A stretch of 5,656 nt of DNA from Pseudomonadota bacterium (GTDB taxonomy: Bacteria > Pseudomonadota > Alphaproteobacteria > Acetobacterales > Acetobacteraceae): the NCBI GenBank assembly GCA_021815835.1, contig JAKAZN010000157.1, positions 1 through 5,656 on the forward strand, in the 5' to 3' direction. A model generated the notes under the pieces. It did no database searches and was not told where the DNA came from. It saw only the letters and a program-made list of their open reading frames with translations. The translations under genes and the position numbers were made by a program. Shown in pieces: positions 1 to 5,656 of the stretch (position 1 is its first letter; each line of letters begins with the position of its first letter).

Positions 1-1
1 G

Positions 2-367
2 ATGGGCCGCCGCGCCCCGGTGATCGTCACCGCCGAGATGGTGGCGGCGATGCGTCCCGGCAGCGTGATCGTCGATCTCGCCGCCGACGCCGGCGGCAAT
101 TGCGCCGCGACCAGGCCGGGCGAGCTGGCGGTCACGGAAAACGGGGTCAAGGTCCTGGGCTGGCACAACTGGCCGGGGCGGATCCCGGTCGCCGCGAGCG
201 CGCTCTATGCCCGCAACCTGCTGACCTTCCTGACCACTTTCTGGGACAAGGAGGCCGGCGCGCCGCGCCTGCCGGCCGAGGACGACATCGTGAAGGGCGT
301 GCTGCTGACCCGCGACGGCGCCGTGGTGCATCCCCAGTTCGCGCCGCAGCAGAGCGCCGCCGCCTGA
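2..367 (+). CDS. pntAA: NAD(P) transhydrogenase subunit alpha part 1 (PntAA), C-terminal fragment, 5' end outside window
   Basis: This is the last 121 codons of the soluble NAD(H)-binding domain I subunit of the proton-translocating transhydrogenase. The reading frame is open to the left edge, so the ATG at position 2 is almost certainly an internal Met and not the start. Visible family features are [13 protein letters not shown] near residue 2, then [18 protein letters not shown] at about residues 24-41 (matching VDLAAxxGGNCxxTxPGE of PntA), then [18 protein letters not shown] and [10 protein letters not shown] at about 49-76. The final 45 residues form a loose Ala/Gln-rich tail ending QQSAAA, typical of the split alphaproteobacterial subunit, which ends before the membrane helices; in Escherichia coli those helices are fused in PntA. 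Domain I binds NADH and passes hydride to NADP(H) held by PntB. pntAB follows after 28 bases, so co-transcription is likely. The residue before GRRAP is Met, where many homologues have Pro; this is a small divergence at the window edge. Confidence 0.93.
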   Translation: MGRRAPVIVTAEMVAAMRPGSVIVDLAADAGGNCAATRPGELAVTENGVKVLGWHNWPGRIPVAASALYARNLLTFLTTFWDKEAGAPRLPAEDDIVKGVLLTRDGAVVHPQFAPQQSAAA

Positions 368-382
368 TTCCCCGCCTTCCTC

Positions 383-390
383 AGGGAGAG
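383..390 (+). promoter_or_regulatory. Ribosome binding site of pntAB
   Basis: The purine run AGGGAGAG lies five bases before the ATG at 396. It supports that start codon and shows that pntAB is translated independently of pntAA. Confidence 0.7.
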
Positions 391-395
391 AGTCC

Positions 396-797
396 ATGAC
401 CCCGCAGCAACTGGCCGACGAGGCCCAAAATCTCGCCGCCCAGGCCCAGGCGCTTGCCGCCCACGCCGCCGACTGGGCGGCCTCCGCCGCCCCGGCGCAC
501 GCCGCCGCGTCCGGCGCGCCCTTCGTCTATCTGTTCGCGATCTTCGTGATGGCCTGTTTCGTCGGCTACTACGTGGTCTGGAACGTGACGCCGGCGCTGC
601 ACTCGCCGCTGATGGCGGTGACCAACGCGATCAGCTCCGTCATCATCGTGGGCGCGATGCTCGCCGCCGGCCTCGCGGCCAGCGGCGTGGCGCGCGGGTT
701 CGGGTTCCTGGCCGTGACGTTGGCCTCGGTGAACATCTTCGGCGGCTTCCTGGTCACGCACCGGATGCTGTCGATGTTCCGCCGCAAGCAGCGCTGA
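396..797 (+). CDS. pntAB: NAD(P) transhydrogenase subunit alpha part 2 (PntAB), small membrane subunit
   Basis: A complete 133-residue protein supplies the alpha-chain share of the membrane proton channel (domain II). Residues 1-40 are unusually Ala/Gln-rich with no charged clusters and look like an amphipathic helix. The membrane part follows, with hydrophobic segments at about 43-62, 76-97 and 101-121. The family core is clear: [23 protein letters not shown] at about 58-80, then [19 protein letters not shown] at about 110-128, with a basic C-terminal tail (RRKQR) expected on the cytoplasmic side. These match the last membrane helices of E. coli PntA, including the TPALHSPLM(A/S)VTNAISG-type signature. 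The ATG at 396 is preceded by AGGGAGAG. Gaps are 28 bases to pntAA and 16 bases to pntB, so this is the middle gene of one operon. It should sit in the inner membrane and bridge PntAA to PntB. Confidence 0.95.
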   Translation: MTPQQLADEAQNLAAQAQALAAHAADWAASAAPAHAAASGAPFVYLFAIFVMACFVGYYVVWNVTPALHSPLMAVTNAISSVIIVGAMLAAGLAASGVARGFGFLAVTLASVNIFGGFLVTHRMLSMFRRKQR

Positions 798-799
798 GC

Positions 800-805
800 G
801 GGGGA
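800..805 (+). promoter_or_regulatory. Ribosome binding site of pntB
   Basis: GGGGGA starts three bases after the pntAB stop codon and ends eight bases before the ATG at 814. It is a weak but plausible Shine-Dalgarno sequence and suits translational coupling between the two genes. Confidence 0.45.
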
Positions 806-813
806 CGCGCGCG

Positions 814-2223
814 ATGTCGGTGCAGATCACTGCGTTTTTCTACCTCGTGGCGGCCGTGCTGTTCGTGCTGGCGCTGCGCGGCCTGTCCAACCCCGAGACC
901 TCCCGCCAGGGCAACCGGATGGGCATGGCGGGGATGGCGATCGCGCTGCTCGCCACCCTGATCGGCAATCCGATCGGGATCGGCGGCTGGGGGCTGATCG
1001 TGGCGGGGATCGCGATCGGCGGCTCGGCGGGCGTGGTCATCGCGCTGCGCATCCAGATGACGGCGTTGCCGCAGTTGGTGGCGGCGTTCCATTCGCTGGT
1101 CGGGCTGGCGGCGGTGTTCGTGGCCGCCGCGGCGCTGAACGCGCCGGCGGCGTTCCATATCGGCGTGCCGGGCGCGATCCATACCGAAAGCCTGGTCGAG
1201 ATGTCGATCGGGCTGGCGATCGGGGCGATCACGTTCTCGGGCTCGGTGATCGCGTTCAGCAAGCTGCAAGGGATCATGAAGGGCGCGCCGGTCACGTTCC
1301 CGATGCAGCATCCGCTGAACCTGGGGCTGGGTGTGCTGGGGCTGCTGCTGATCGTGACGTTCGTGGCCACGGGCGGCAACCAGGTGGTGTTCTGGCTGCT
1401 GGCGTTCCTGGCGATCGGGCTTGGGTTCTTGCTGATCATCCCGATCGGCGGGGCGGATATGCCGGTCGTGATCTCGATGCTGAACAGCTATTCGGGCTGG
1501 GCGGCGTGCGGGATCGGCTTCACGATCCAGAACCTGGCGCTGATCGTGACCGGGGCGCTGGTGGGCGCGTCCGGCGCGATCCTGTCCTATGTGATGTGCA
1601 AGGGGATGAACCGCAGCATCTTCAACGTGCTGCTGGGCGGCTTCGGGGCCGAGGCGGGCGGGCCGGCCGGGCCGGCCGGGGTGGCGCTGGATCGTACCGT
1701 CAAGACCGGCAACGCCGACGACGCGGCGTTCATCCTGAAGAACGCATCGAAAGTGATCGTGGTGCCGGGCTACGGCATGGCGGTGGCGCAGGCGCAGCAC
1801 GCGCTGCGCGAGATGGCCGATACGCTGAAAAAGGAAGGCGTGGAGGTGAAATACGCCATCCATCCCGTGGCGGGACGGATGCCGGGGCACATGAACGTGC
1901 TGCTGGCGGAGGCGAACGTGCCGTACGACGAGGTCTTCGAACTGGAGCAGATCAACAACGAATTCGCCACCGCCGACGTCGCCTATGTGATCGGGGCGAA
2001 CGACGTGACCAACCCGGCGGCAAAGACCGACAAGGCCTCGCCCATCTACGGGATGCCGATCCTGGAGGTGGAGAAGGCGGGGACGGTGCTGTTCGTGAAG
2101 CGCTCGATGGCGTCGGGGTATGCGGGGGTGGAGAACGAACTGTTCTTCCGGCCGAACACGATGATGCTGTTCGGGGACGCGAAGAAGATGACCGAGGAGA
2201 TCGTGCAGGCGCTGGGGCGGTAG
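814..2223 (+). CDS. pntB: NAD(P) transhydrogenase subunit beta (PntB)
   Basis: A complete 469-residue inner-membrane subunit of the proton-pumping transhydrogenase, the usual length for PntB. Residues 1-265 form domain II with about eight or nine hydrophobic segments. They include SNPETSRQGN (25-34), His93 in AFHSLVGLAA (equivalent by alignment to the proton-conducting His91 of E. coli PntB), and Asn224 in GGADMPVVISMLNSYSGWAA. A Gly/Pro/Ala-rich hinge at 279-290 leads to domain III (about 300-469), the cytoplasmic NADP(H)-binding Rossmann-like domain. Domain III shows PGYGMAVAQAQ (318-328), the HPVAGRMPGHMNVLLAEA region (350-367), GANDVTNPAA (394-403), KRSMASGYAG (429-438) and LFGDAKK (452-458). 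With PntAA and PntAB it couples proton entry to NADPH formation from NADH. The start ATG lies 16 bases after pntAB. Ala and Gly codons end strongly in G (GCG, GGG), unlike the methyltransferase gene at the right edge. No key residue is missing. Confidence 0.98.
   Translation: MSVQITAFFYLVAAVLFVLALRGLSNPETSRQGNRMGMAGMAIALLATLIGNPIGIGGWGLIVAGIAIGGSAGVVIALRIQMTALPQLVAAFHSLVGLAAVFVAAAALNAPAAFHIGVPGAIHTESLVEMSIGLAIGAITFSGSVIAFSKLQGIMKGAPVTFPMQHPLNLGLGVLGLLLIVTFVATGGNQVVFWLLAFLAIGLGFLLIIPIGGADMPVVISMLNSYSGWAACGIGFTIQNLALIVTGALVGASGAILSYVMCKGMNRSIFNVLLGGFGAEAGGPAGPAGVALDRTVKTGNADDAAFILKNASKVIVVPGYGMAVAQAQHALREMADTLKKEGVEVKYAIHPVAGRMPGHMNVLLAEANVPYDEVFELEQINNEFATADVAYVIGANDVTNPAAKTDKASPIYGMPILEVEKAGTVLFVKRSMASGYAGVENELFFRPNTMMLFGDAKKMTEEIVQALGR
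1660..1680 (+). repeat. Two 9-bp tandem repeats in the pntB interdomain hinge
   Basis: GGGCCGGCC occurs twice in direct succession (1660-1668 and 1669-1677), followed by another GGG. Read in the pntB frame, it encodes Gly-Pro-Ala twice and then Gly (residues 283-289), in the linker joining membrane domain II to NADP-binding domain III. Repeat and frame were read directly. Confidence 0.85.
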
Positions 2224-2224
2224 G

Positions 2225-2244
2225 CGCGTCCGCGGACCCACGCG
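2225..2244. other. Small inverted repeat between convergent genes (weak terminator candidate)
   Basis: The 56-base gap between the pntB stop and the acylase stop contains CGCGT (2225-2229) able to pair with ACGCG (2240-2244) around a 10-base loop. The loop region holds the palindrome GTCCGCGGAC (2228-2237). Neither strand has a T-tract after the stem: the plus strand has AAAA next to it, and on the minus strand the TTTT comes before the stem. It is therefore not a textbook intrinsic terminator. It may still slow or end transcription from both sides, or termination may be Rho-dependent. Confidence 0.25.
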
Positions 2245-2279
2245 AAAAGCCAAACGACTCCCGCCGCCAGACCGGCGCG

Positions 2280-4646
2280 CTATCGCCCCGCCGGCACCAG
2301 CCGCAACCGCGCGGTCACGCGCGCCGCCCGGCGACCGATCGCGAAGCTCCGCCCATCCCGCCAATCGCGCAACAAATCCGCCGCGAACCGGCTCAGCGGA
2401 TTGCCCGACTGCCCCGGCGCCATCATGAACCGACTGGCATCGAGGTCAGCCAGGTCATAGACCGCCCGGAATTCCGGCCCGTGCACCGACGTGAAATGCC
2501 CCAGCGCCGTGCCGCCCGCGTCGATGGTGGTCGCGCTGCCCGAGGACGCGATCGACCAGGTGCCGAGGCGACGCAGCAGCGGGATCCCCTGCATCATCGG
2601 ATCGGCGAACACCGCGCGATGCGCCGCGCCCCAGCGCCAGGCTGCCGGATCGGGACCGAAACGGGCCGACAGCCGCGCCACCGACCGCGCCAGTGCCGTC
2701 CGCAGCAGCTTCGTGCAATCGCCGCCGCACCAATGCGCCCCGGCCGGGGCCAGCGAAGCGGGCAGGAATGTGTCCATCGGGGCAACGAACCCGGCGTCGC
2801 GCAGCGGCACATGATTCCGCCGCATCACCAGCGCGTAGAAAGCCTGCGTCCAGGCCTCGAAGATCAGCGGCTGCGGCAGGCTCCGCGCCATCCTCCCGTC
2901 CCAGCCCCGCAGCAGCCGCAGCGCCGCCCCGGCCGGTCCCGGCGGCGGCGGCACGGCCAGCAGACGCGGCAGGATCGCGCGCGCGAACAGGCTGACAGTA
3001 TCGTGCTGCATGGCAACGAACCCGCCCACCGTCGCCCGTCCCTGCCGCGCGAGCAGCGCGCGAATGCGCCGCGCCCGCCAGGGGCCGAACCAGTCGCGGC
3101 CCAGGAAGACCGGGAAATCCCGCGGCGCCACCCGGTTGTTGGCATTCACCAGATGCCCACTCGCCGGATCGAGCAGATGCGGCAGCGCCGCCCCGCCGGC
3201 CCAGCCGGTCCAGTCATACGCGCCCGAGGCGCCCGGCACCGGCATTGCCCCGCCCCCCTTGGCGCGGATCGGCACCAGCCCGGTCACGAACAGGCCGATA
3301 TGATGCCGCCCGGCGACCAGCAGGTTCTGCACCGGCGCGGTGATCTCCGCCGCTGCCCGCCCCGCTTCGGTCACGCTGCCGGCCCGATCCAGCGCCAGCA
3401 GCCCCGCAGCCGCGTGCCGCCCGCGGATCAGATTCGCCATCGACACGGCCAGCACCGGCCCGCCGGGATCGAACAAATCGCTGATGACCGGCCCGTGGCG
3501 GGTCTCGCGCACCCGCAAGGTTTGGGTCGGCCCGCCGCGCACCTTGATGCGTTCGGACCGGATCACGAACGGCAGCGGCCCCGCCGGCGTGGCGTAGCGA
3601 TGCGCGCCGACCGGCGTTTCCACGAAGATATCCTGCACGTCCGCGCCGGTGGAGGTGAAGGTCCAGGCGATGTGGCTGTTGCGCCCCAGGATCACCCCCG
3701 GCACGCCGGGCGCGGTGGCGCCCACCAGGGTCTCGCGCGGCGTCTCGATCCGCGCCAGATACCACAGCGAGGGAAACCCGAAGCCGAGATGCGGATCGCC
3801 CGCGAGCAGCGGCGCCCCGGTCGCCGCATGCCCGCCATCCACCGCCCATTCGTTGGACGCGCGCGCGGGTTGCGTGAAGGGCGCGGGAAACGCGGGCAGC
3901 GCGCGCGCGATCGCCCCTTGCGGCAGCGCGGCATACCGACGGGCGAGCGCGCGGCCCAGCGGCGGAAGCGGATGGGGCAGCAGCGCGTCCGGCGCGCCGC
4001 TCTCGTCCTGCGCCGGCCATAGCGCCAGCACCGCCGCCGGGGGCAGCACGGCCGCAAGCCGCAACCGCGCCAGCTCCTGGCGCCAGTTCATCGACAGCCA
4101 CAGCCCCATCGTGCGCGGCCAGAGCAGGCTATCTGCCACCGTCCACGGCTTCGGCGCGCCGAGCCACAGGAACTCCGGCGCCGCGAACCGCCCGTGGCCG
4201 GCCATGAACGCGTTCACCCCGCGCGCATAGGCGGCAAAGATCGCCCGCGTGGCCGGATCGAGCGCCGCCGCGTCCGCCCGCGCCGCGCGCCCGAGGCCCA
4301 GGGTCCGCATCTCCCGATCGAGCGGCAGCGCCGCCGGCCCCGCGATCGCGGCCAGCCGGCCGGACGCGACCCGGCGCATGAGCTCCATCTGGAACAGCCG
4401 GTCGCGCGCGTGGACATAGCCCAGCGCCGCCATCGCATCGGCGAAATTCGCCGCGCGGATGCGGGGAATGTCGTGCCGTCCGAACGTGACCGAGACCGGC
4501 GCGGACAGGCCGGGGATCGCCGCGATCGCCCGCCGCGCCGGCAGGGTGCGCCACAGCGCCGCGCCCACGCCCAGCGCGGCCGCCAGCAGCAAGACCGGCA
4601 GGCCGATCAGGATGGGGCGCAAGATGGGGCGAAGAACGCGGCGCAT
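2280..4646 (-). CDS. Penicillin acylase family protein (peptidase S45, Ntn-hydrolase), putative periplasmic amidase
   Basis: From ATG 4646 this is 788 residues, normal for the family. Residues 9-30 form a hydrophobic signal or anchor segment after a basic start, so export to the periplasm is expected. The alpha-chain region shows GRHDIPRIRAANFADAMAALGYVHARDRLFQMELMRR (about 56-92), GRLAAIAGPAALPLDREMRTLG (96-117) and AYARGVNAFM (139-148). A spacer of unconserved, Ala/Pro-rich sequence then leads to ASNEWAVDG, whose Ser264 is the expected nucleophile and new N-terminus of the beta chain after self-cleavage. Further motifs are GDPHLGF (283-289), GRNSHIAWTFT (321-331), Asp336/Asp339 matching Ca-binding Asp73/Asp76 of the E. 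coli enzyme, the Asn-rich oxyanion motif NANNR (501-505), MQHDTVSLFA (546-555), a possible disulfide pair Cys640/Cys644, and GQSGNPLS (745-752). Substrates in this family include beta-lactam side chains, acyl-homoserine lactones and lipopeptides; the actual one is not readable here. An in-frame TTG at 4667 with AGGAG upstream is an alternative start, adding seven residues. Confidence 0.93.
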   Translation of the reverse strand: MRRVLRPILRPILIGLPVLLLAAALGVGAALWRTLPARRAIAAIPGLSAPVSVTFGRHDIPRIRAANFADAMAALGYVHARDRLFQMELMRRVASGRLAAIAGPAALPLDREMRTLGLGRAARADAAALDPATRAIFAAYARGVNAFMAGHGRFAAPEFLWLGAPKPWTVADSLLWPRTMGLWLSMNWRQELARLRLAAVLPPAAVLALWPAQDESGAPDALLPHPLPPLGRALARRYAALPQGAIARALPAFPAPFTQPARASNEWAVDGGHAATGAPLLAGDPHLGFGFPSLWYLARIETPRETLVGATAPGVPGVILGRNSHIAWTFTSTGADVQDIFVETPVGAHRYATPAGPLPFVIRSERIKVRGGPTQTLRVRETRHGPVISDLFDPGGPVLAVSMANLIRGRHAAAGLLALDRAGSVTEAGRAAAEITAPVQNLLVAGRHHIGLFVTGLVPIRAKGGGAMPVPGASGAYDWTGWAGGAALPHLLDPASGHLVNANNRVAPRDFPVFLGRDWFGPWRARRIRALLARQGRATVGGFVAMQHDTVSLFARAILPRLLAVPPPPGPAGAALRLLRGWDGRMARSLPQPLIFEAWTQAFYALVMRRNHVPLRDAGFVAPMDTFLPASLAPAGAHWCGGDCTKLLRTALARSVARLSARFGPDPAAWRWGAAHRAVFADPMMQGIPLLRRLGTWSIASSGSATTIDAGGTALGHFTSVHGPEFRAVYDLADLDASRFMMAPGQSGNPLSRFAADLLRDWRDGRSFAIGRRAARVTARLRLVPAGR
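4611..4634 (-). repeat. 12-bp tandem repeat in the acylase signal region
   Basis: On the minus strand two 12-base units lie head to tail (4634-4623 and 4622-4611), 10 of 12 bases identical. They encode Leu-Arg-Pro-Ile twice (residues 5-12) just before the hydrophobic core of the signal segment. Confidence 0.7.
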
Positions 4647-4674
4647 GGATGACGCGAGAGTGGGCAAGCCCCGG

Positions 4675-4679
4675 CTCCT
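4675..4679 (-). promoter_or_regulatory. Shine-Dalgarno AGGAG favouring a TTG start for the acylase
   Basis: On the minus strand AGGAG is followed after seven bases by an in-frame TTG (4667-4665), which would begin the protein Met-Pro-Thr-Leu-Ala-Ser-Ser before the ATG-encoded Met. The ATG at 4646 itself has no recognisable ribosome binding site within the preceding 20 bases. This spacing is ideal for the TTG and too long (28 bases) for the ATG. Confidence 0.45.
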
Positions 4680-4727
4680 GACGCAAGCCCTGGCCCCCGC
4701 CCCGCCCGGCGGCGTAACCTGTCGCCC

Positions 4728-4754
4728 ATGCCCACCCCAGCCCCGCGCCCGTGA
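4728..4754 (+). other. Eight-codon mini-ORF overlapping the methyltransferase start (possible leader)
   Basis: An ATG at 4728 opens a frame of eight codons, MPTPAPRP, that stops at TGA 4752-4754. The stop overlaps the GTG start (4751-4753) of the downstream methyltransferase as GTGA, the arrangement used for translational coupling. Four of the eight codons are Pro, which could slow ribosomes. No ribosome binding site is visible before this ATG. It could be a translated leader that delivers ribosomes to the GTG, or chance in GC-rich sequence. Confidence 0.25.
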
Positions 4755-5656
4755 CCCCGCCCGCCCGCATCGACGCCGCGATCGAGCTGCTCGCCGCCAT
4801 CGAGACCTCGCCCCAGCCGGCCGATGCCGTCGCCAATAATTTCTTCCGCCTCCGCCGCTATATCGGCGCCGGCGATCGCCGCGCCGTGTCGGAGACCGCC
4901 TGGGACGCGCTGCGCGCCAGCCGGCGGATCGAATGGTGGCTGCGCCGCGGCGGCGCCACACCCACCCCGCGCCTGCGCCTCGCCGCCAGCCTGCTGCTGC
5001 GAATCCCCGGCGCGCCGCCGGCCGCGCGCCCCGACGACCTCGCCCGCGCCTTCTCCGGCGGCCGGTTCGCCCCGGAGCCGCTGGATGGGGACGAATATCC
5101 CGTGCTCGCCCATCTCGCCGGCCATACGCGCGAGCACCCGGCGATGCCCGATCCGGTCCGGCTCGAACTGCCCGACTGGATCGCGCCCCGCCTCGCCGCC
5201 CGCTTCGGGGCCGCGCTGGAGGCCGAGGCCACCGCCCTGCTCGCCCCCGCCCCGCTCGATCTGCGCGTCAATCTGCTGAAAACCACGCGCGAAGCGGCGC
5301 AAGCCGCGCTCGCCGCCGAGGGGATCGCGGCGGAGCCAACGAAATTCTCCCCCTGGGGCCTGCGCGTGGAGGGGCGGCGCAACGTCACCGCCGGCGCGGC
5401 GTTCCGCGACGGCCTGATCGAGATCCAGGACGAGGGCAGCCAGCTTGTCGCCCTGCTGGCCGATGCGCGGCCCGGCCAGGCGGTGGTCGATTTCTGCGCC
5501 GGCGCCGGCGGCAAGACGCTCGCGCTCGCAATGACCATGGGCAATCGCGGCCGCATCGTCGCCTGCGACGTGCACGCCGCGCGGCTGGATGGCGCGATCC
5601 GCCGACTGCGCCGGGCAGGGGTGCATAACGTCGAGCCGCATCTGCTCGCCGCCGGC
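4751..5656 (+). CDS. rsmB: RsmB/NOP2-family 16S rRNA (cytosine-C5)-methyltransferase, 3' end outside window
   Basis: The first 302 codons of a class I S-adenosylmethionine-dependent RNA methyltransferase are visible; the frame is open to the right edge. The start is GTG 4751: an in-frame TAA at 4715 precedes it and no other start codon lies between. Residues 1-65 are a helical N-terminal part (ARIDAAIELLAAIE, then PADAVANNFFRLRRYIGAGDRRAVSE) typical of alphaproteobacterial RsmB-like proteins. LDLRVNLLKTTREAAQAAL (169-187) and the FSPWGLRV region (199-206) belong to the RNA-binding part before the catalytic domain. EIQDEGSQL (224-232) precedes the SAM-binding motif I, VVDFCAGAGGKTLALA (245-260), and Asp273 in ACDVHAARL (271-279) is the expected SAM ribose ligand. 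The two catalytic Cys motifs lie beyond the window; roughly 100-150 residues should be missing. It is divergent from the acylase, about 100 bases apart, and has no clear ribosome binding site. Codons favour C-ending forms (GCC, CTC). The exact family member (RsmB or a paralogue) is less certain than the family. Confidence 0.9.
   Translation, partial: MTPPARIDAAIELLAAIETSPQPADAVANNFFRLRRYIGAGDRRAVSETAWDALRASRRIEWWLRRGGATPTPRLRLAASLLLRIPGAPPAARPDDLARAFSGGRFAPEPLDGDEYPVLAHLAGHTREHPAMPDPVRLELPDWIAPRLAARFGAALEAEATALLAPAPLDLRVNLLKTTREAAQAALAAEGIAAEPTKFSPWGLRVEGRRNVTAGAAFRDGLIEIQDEGSQLVALLADARPGQAVVDFCAGAGGKTLALAMTMGNRGRIVACDVHAARLDGAIRRLRRAGVHNVEPHLLAAG

Noticed and set aside
2261..2276. Second small hairpin near the acylase stop (GCCG with CGGC)
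   Set aside because: The stem is only four bases with no T-tract, as expected by chance at this GC content.
754..2364. 536-codon open frame on the minus strand opposite pntB
   Set aside because: It is antisense to an unmistakable pntB, its product is a His/Arg/Gln-rich low-complexity string, and it has no family motif.
1506..4022. 838-codon open frame on the plus strand
   Set aside because: It covers the end of pntB in another frame and then runs antisense to the acylase. The translation is Arg/Gly/Ala/Pro-rich with no recognisable motif, as expected for out-of-frame GC-rich DNA.
4647..4750. Sigma70-type promoters in the divergent gap
   Set aside because: TAACCT at 4715-4720 resembles a -10 box, but no -35-like hexamer lies 15-19 bases upstream (that stretch is C-rich). 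No convincing pair was found on the minus strand either.
4647..4961. Upstream extension of the acylase reading frame to 4961
   Set aside because: The frame is open but would overlap the divergent methyltransferase gene by about 210 bases. The added sequence is low-complexity, and the signal segment begins at the ATG/TTG near 4646-4667.
4933..5628. 231-codon plus-strand frame inside the methyltransferase gene
   Set aside because: It is a +1/-1 shadow of the true frame with a Pro/Arg-rich product. The true frame lacks an early ATG and is open at the window edge, which makes it easy to miss.
4607..5641. 344-codon minus-strand frame opposite the methyltransferase gene
   Set aside because: The plus-strand frame beginning at GTG 4751 contains clear RsmB-family motifs; the antisense frame is Gly/Ala/Arg-rich without motifs.
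1..5656. tRNA, rRNA, CRISPR, insertion sequence or attachment site
   Set aside because: No cloverleaf-like sequence, spaced repeat array, transposase motif or long terminal inverted repeat was seen on reading both strands.

Overview
The window is a GC-rich stretch of what looks like ordinary bacterial chromosome. It is most consistent with an alphaproteobacterium, probably Rhodospirillales/Acetobacteraceae. That placement is an inference from three things: the very high GC, the three-gene split form of the proton-translocating transhydrogenase (pntAA-pntAB-pntB, as in Rhodospirillum), and the style of the RsmB-type methyltransferase N-terminus. I see no mobile element, tRNA, rRNA, CRISPR array or phage-like gene.

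Layout. Positions 1-2223 (+) hold the 3' part of a transhydrogenase operon: the C-terminal end of PntAA (cut by the window edge), the complete small membrane subunit PntAB, and the complete PntB. The gaps are only 28 and 16 bases, and Shine-Dalgarno-like purine runs precede pntAB and pntB. Together they form the inner-membrane enzyme that uses the proton-motive force to drive hydride transfer from NADH to NADP+, a major NADPH source. A 56-base gap at 2224-2279 separates pntB from a convergent gene.

Positions 2280-4646 (-) encode a complete penicillin acylase family (peptidase S45, Ntn-hydrolase) protein. It has an N-terminal membrane/signal segment and all the core motifs of a self-processing periplasmic amidase: the Ser nucleophile at residue 264, the Ca-site Asp residues, an Asn-rich oxyanion motif and the C-terminal GQSGNP motif. 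Its substrate cannot be read from sequence.

Positions 4751-5656 (+), divergent from the acylase, encode the first 302 residues of an RsmB/NOP2-type 16S rRNA cytosine-C5 methyltransferase that runs off the right edge. Its only possible start is a GTG that overlaps, as GTGA, the stop codon of an eight-codon ATG mini-ORF.

I did not find a convincing new biological system. The points most worth a second look are the GTGA mini-ORF junction in front of the methyltransferase, the TTG-versus-ATG start of the acylase, small in-frame tandem repeats in pntB and the acylase, and the unknown acylase substrate. Several long open frames on both strands (one of 838 codons) are GC-driven shadows of the real genes.
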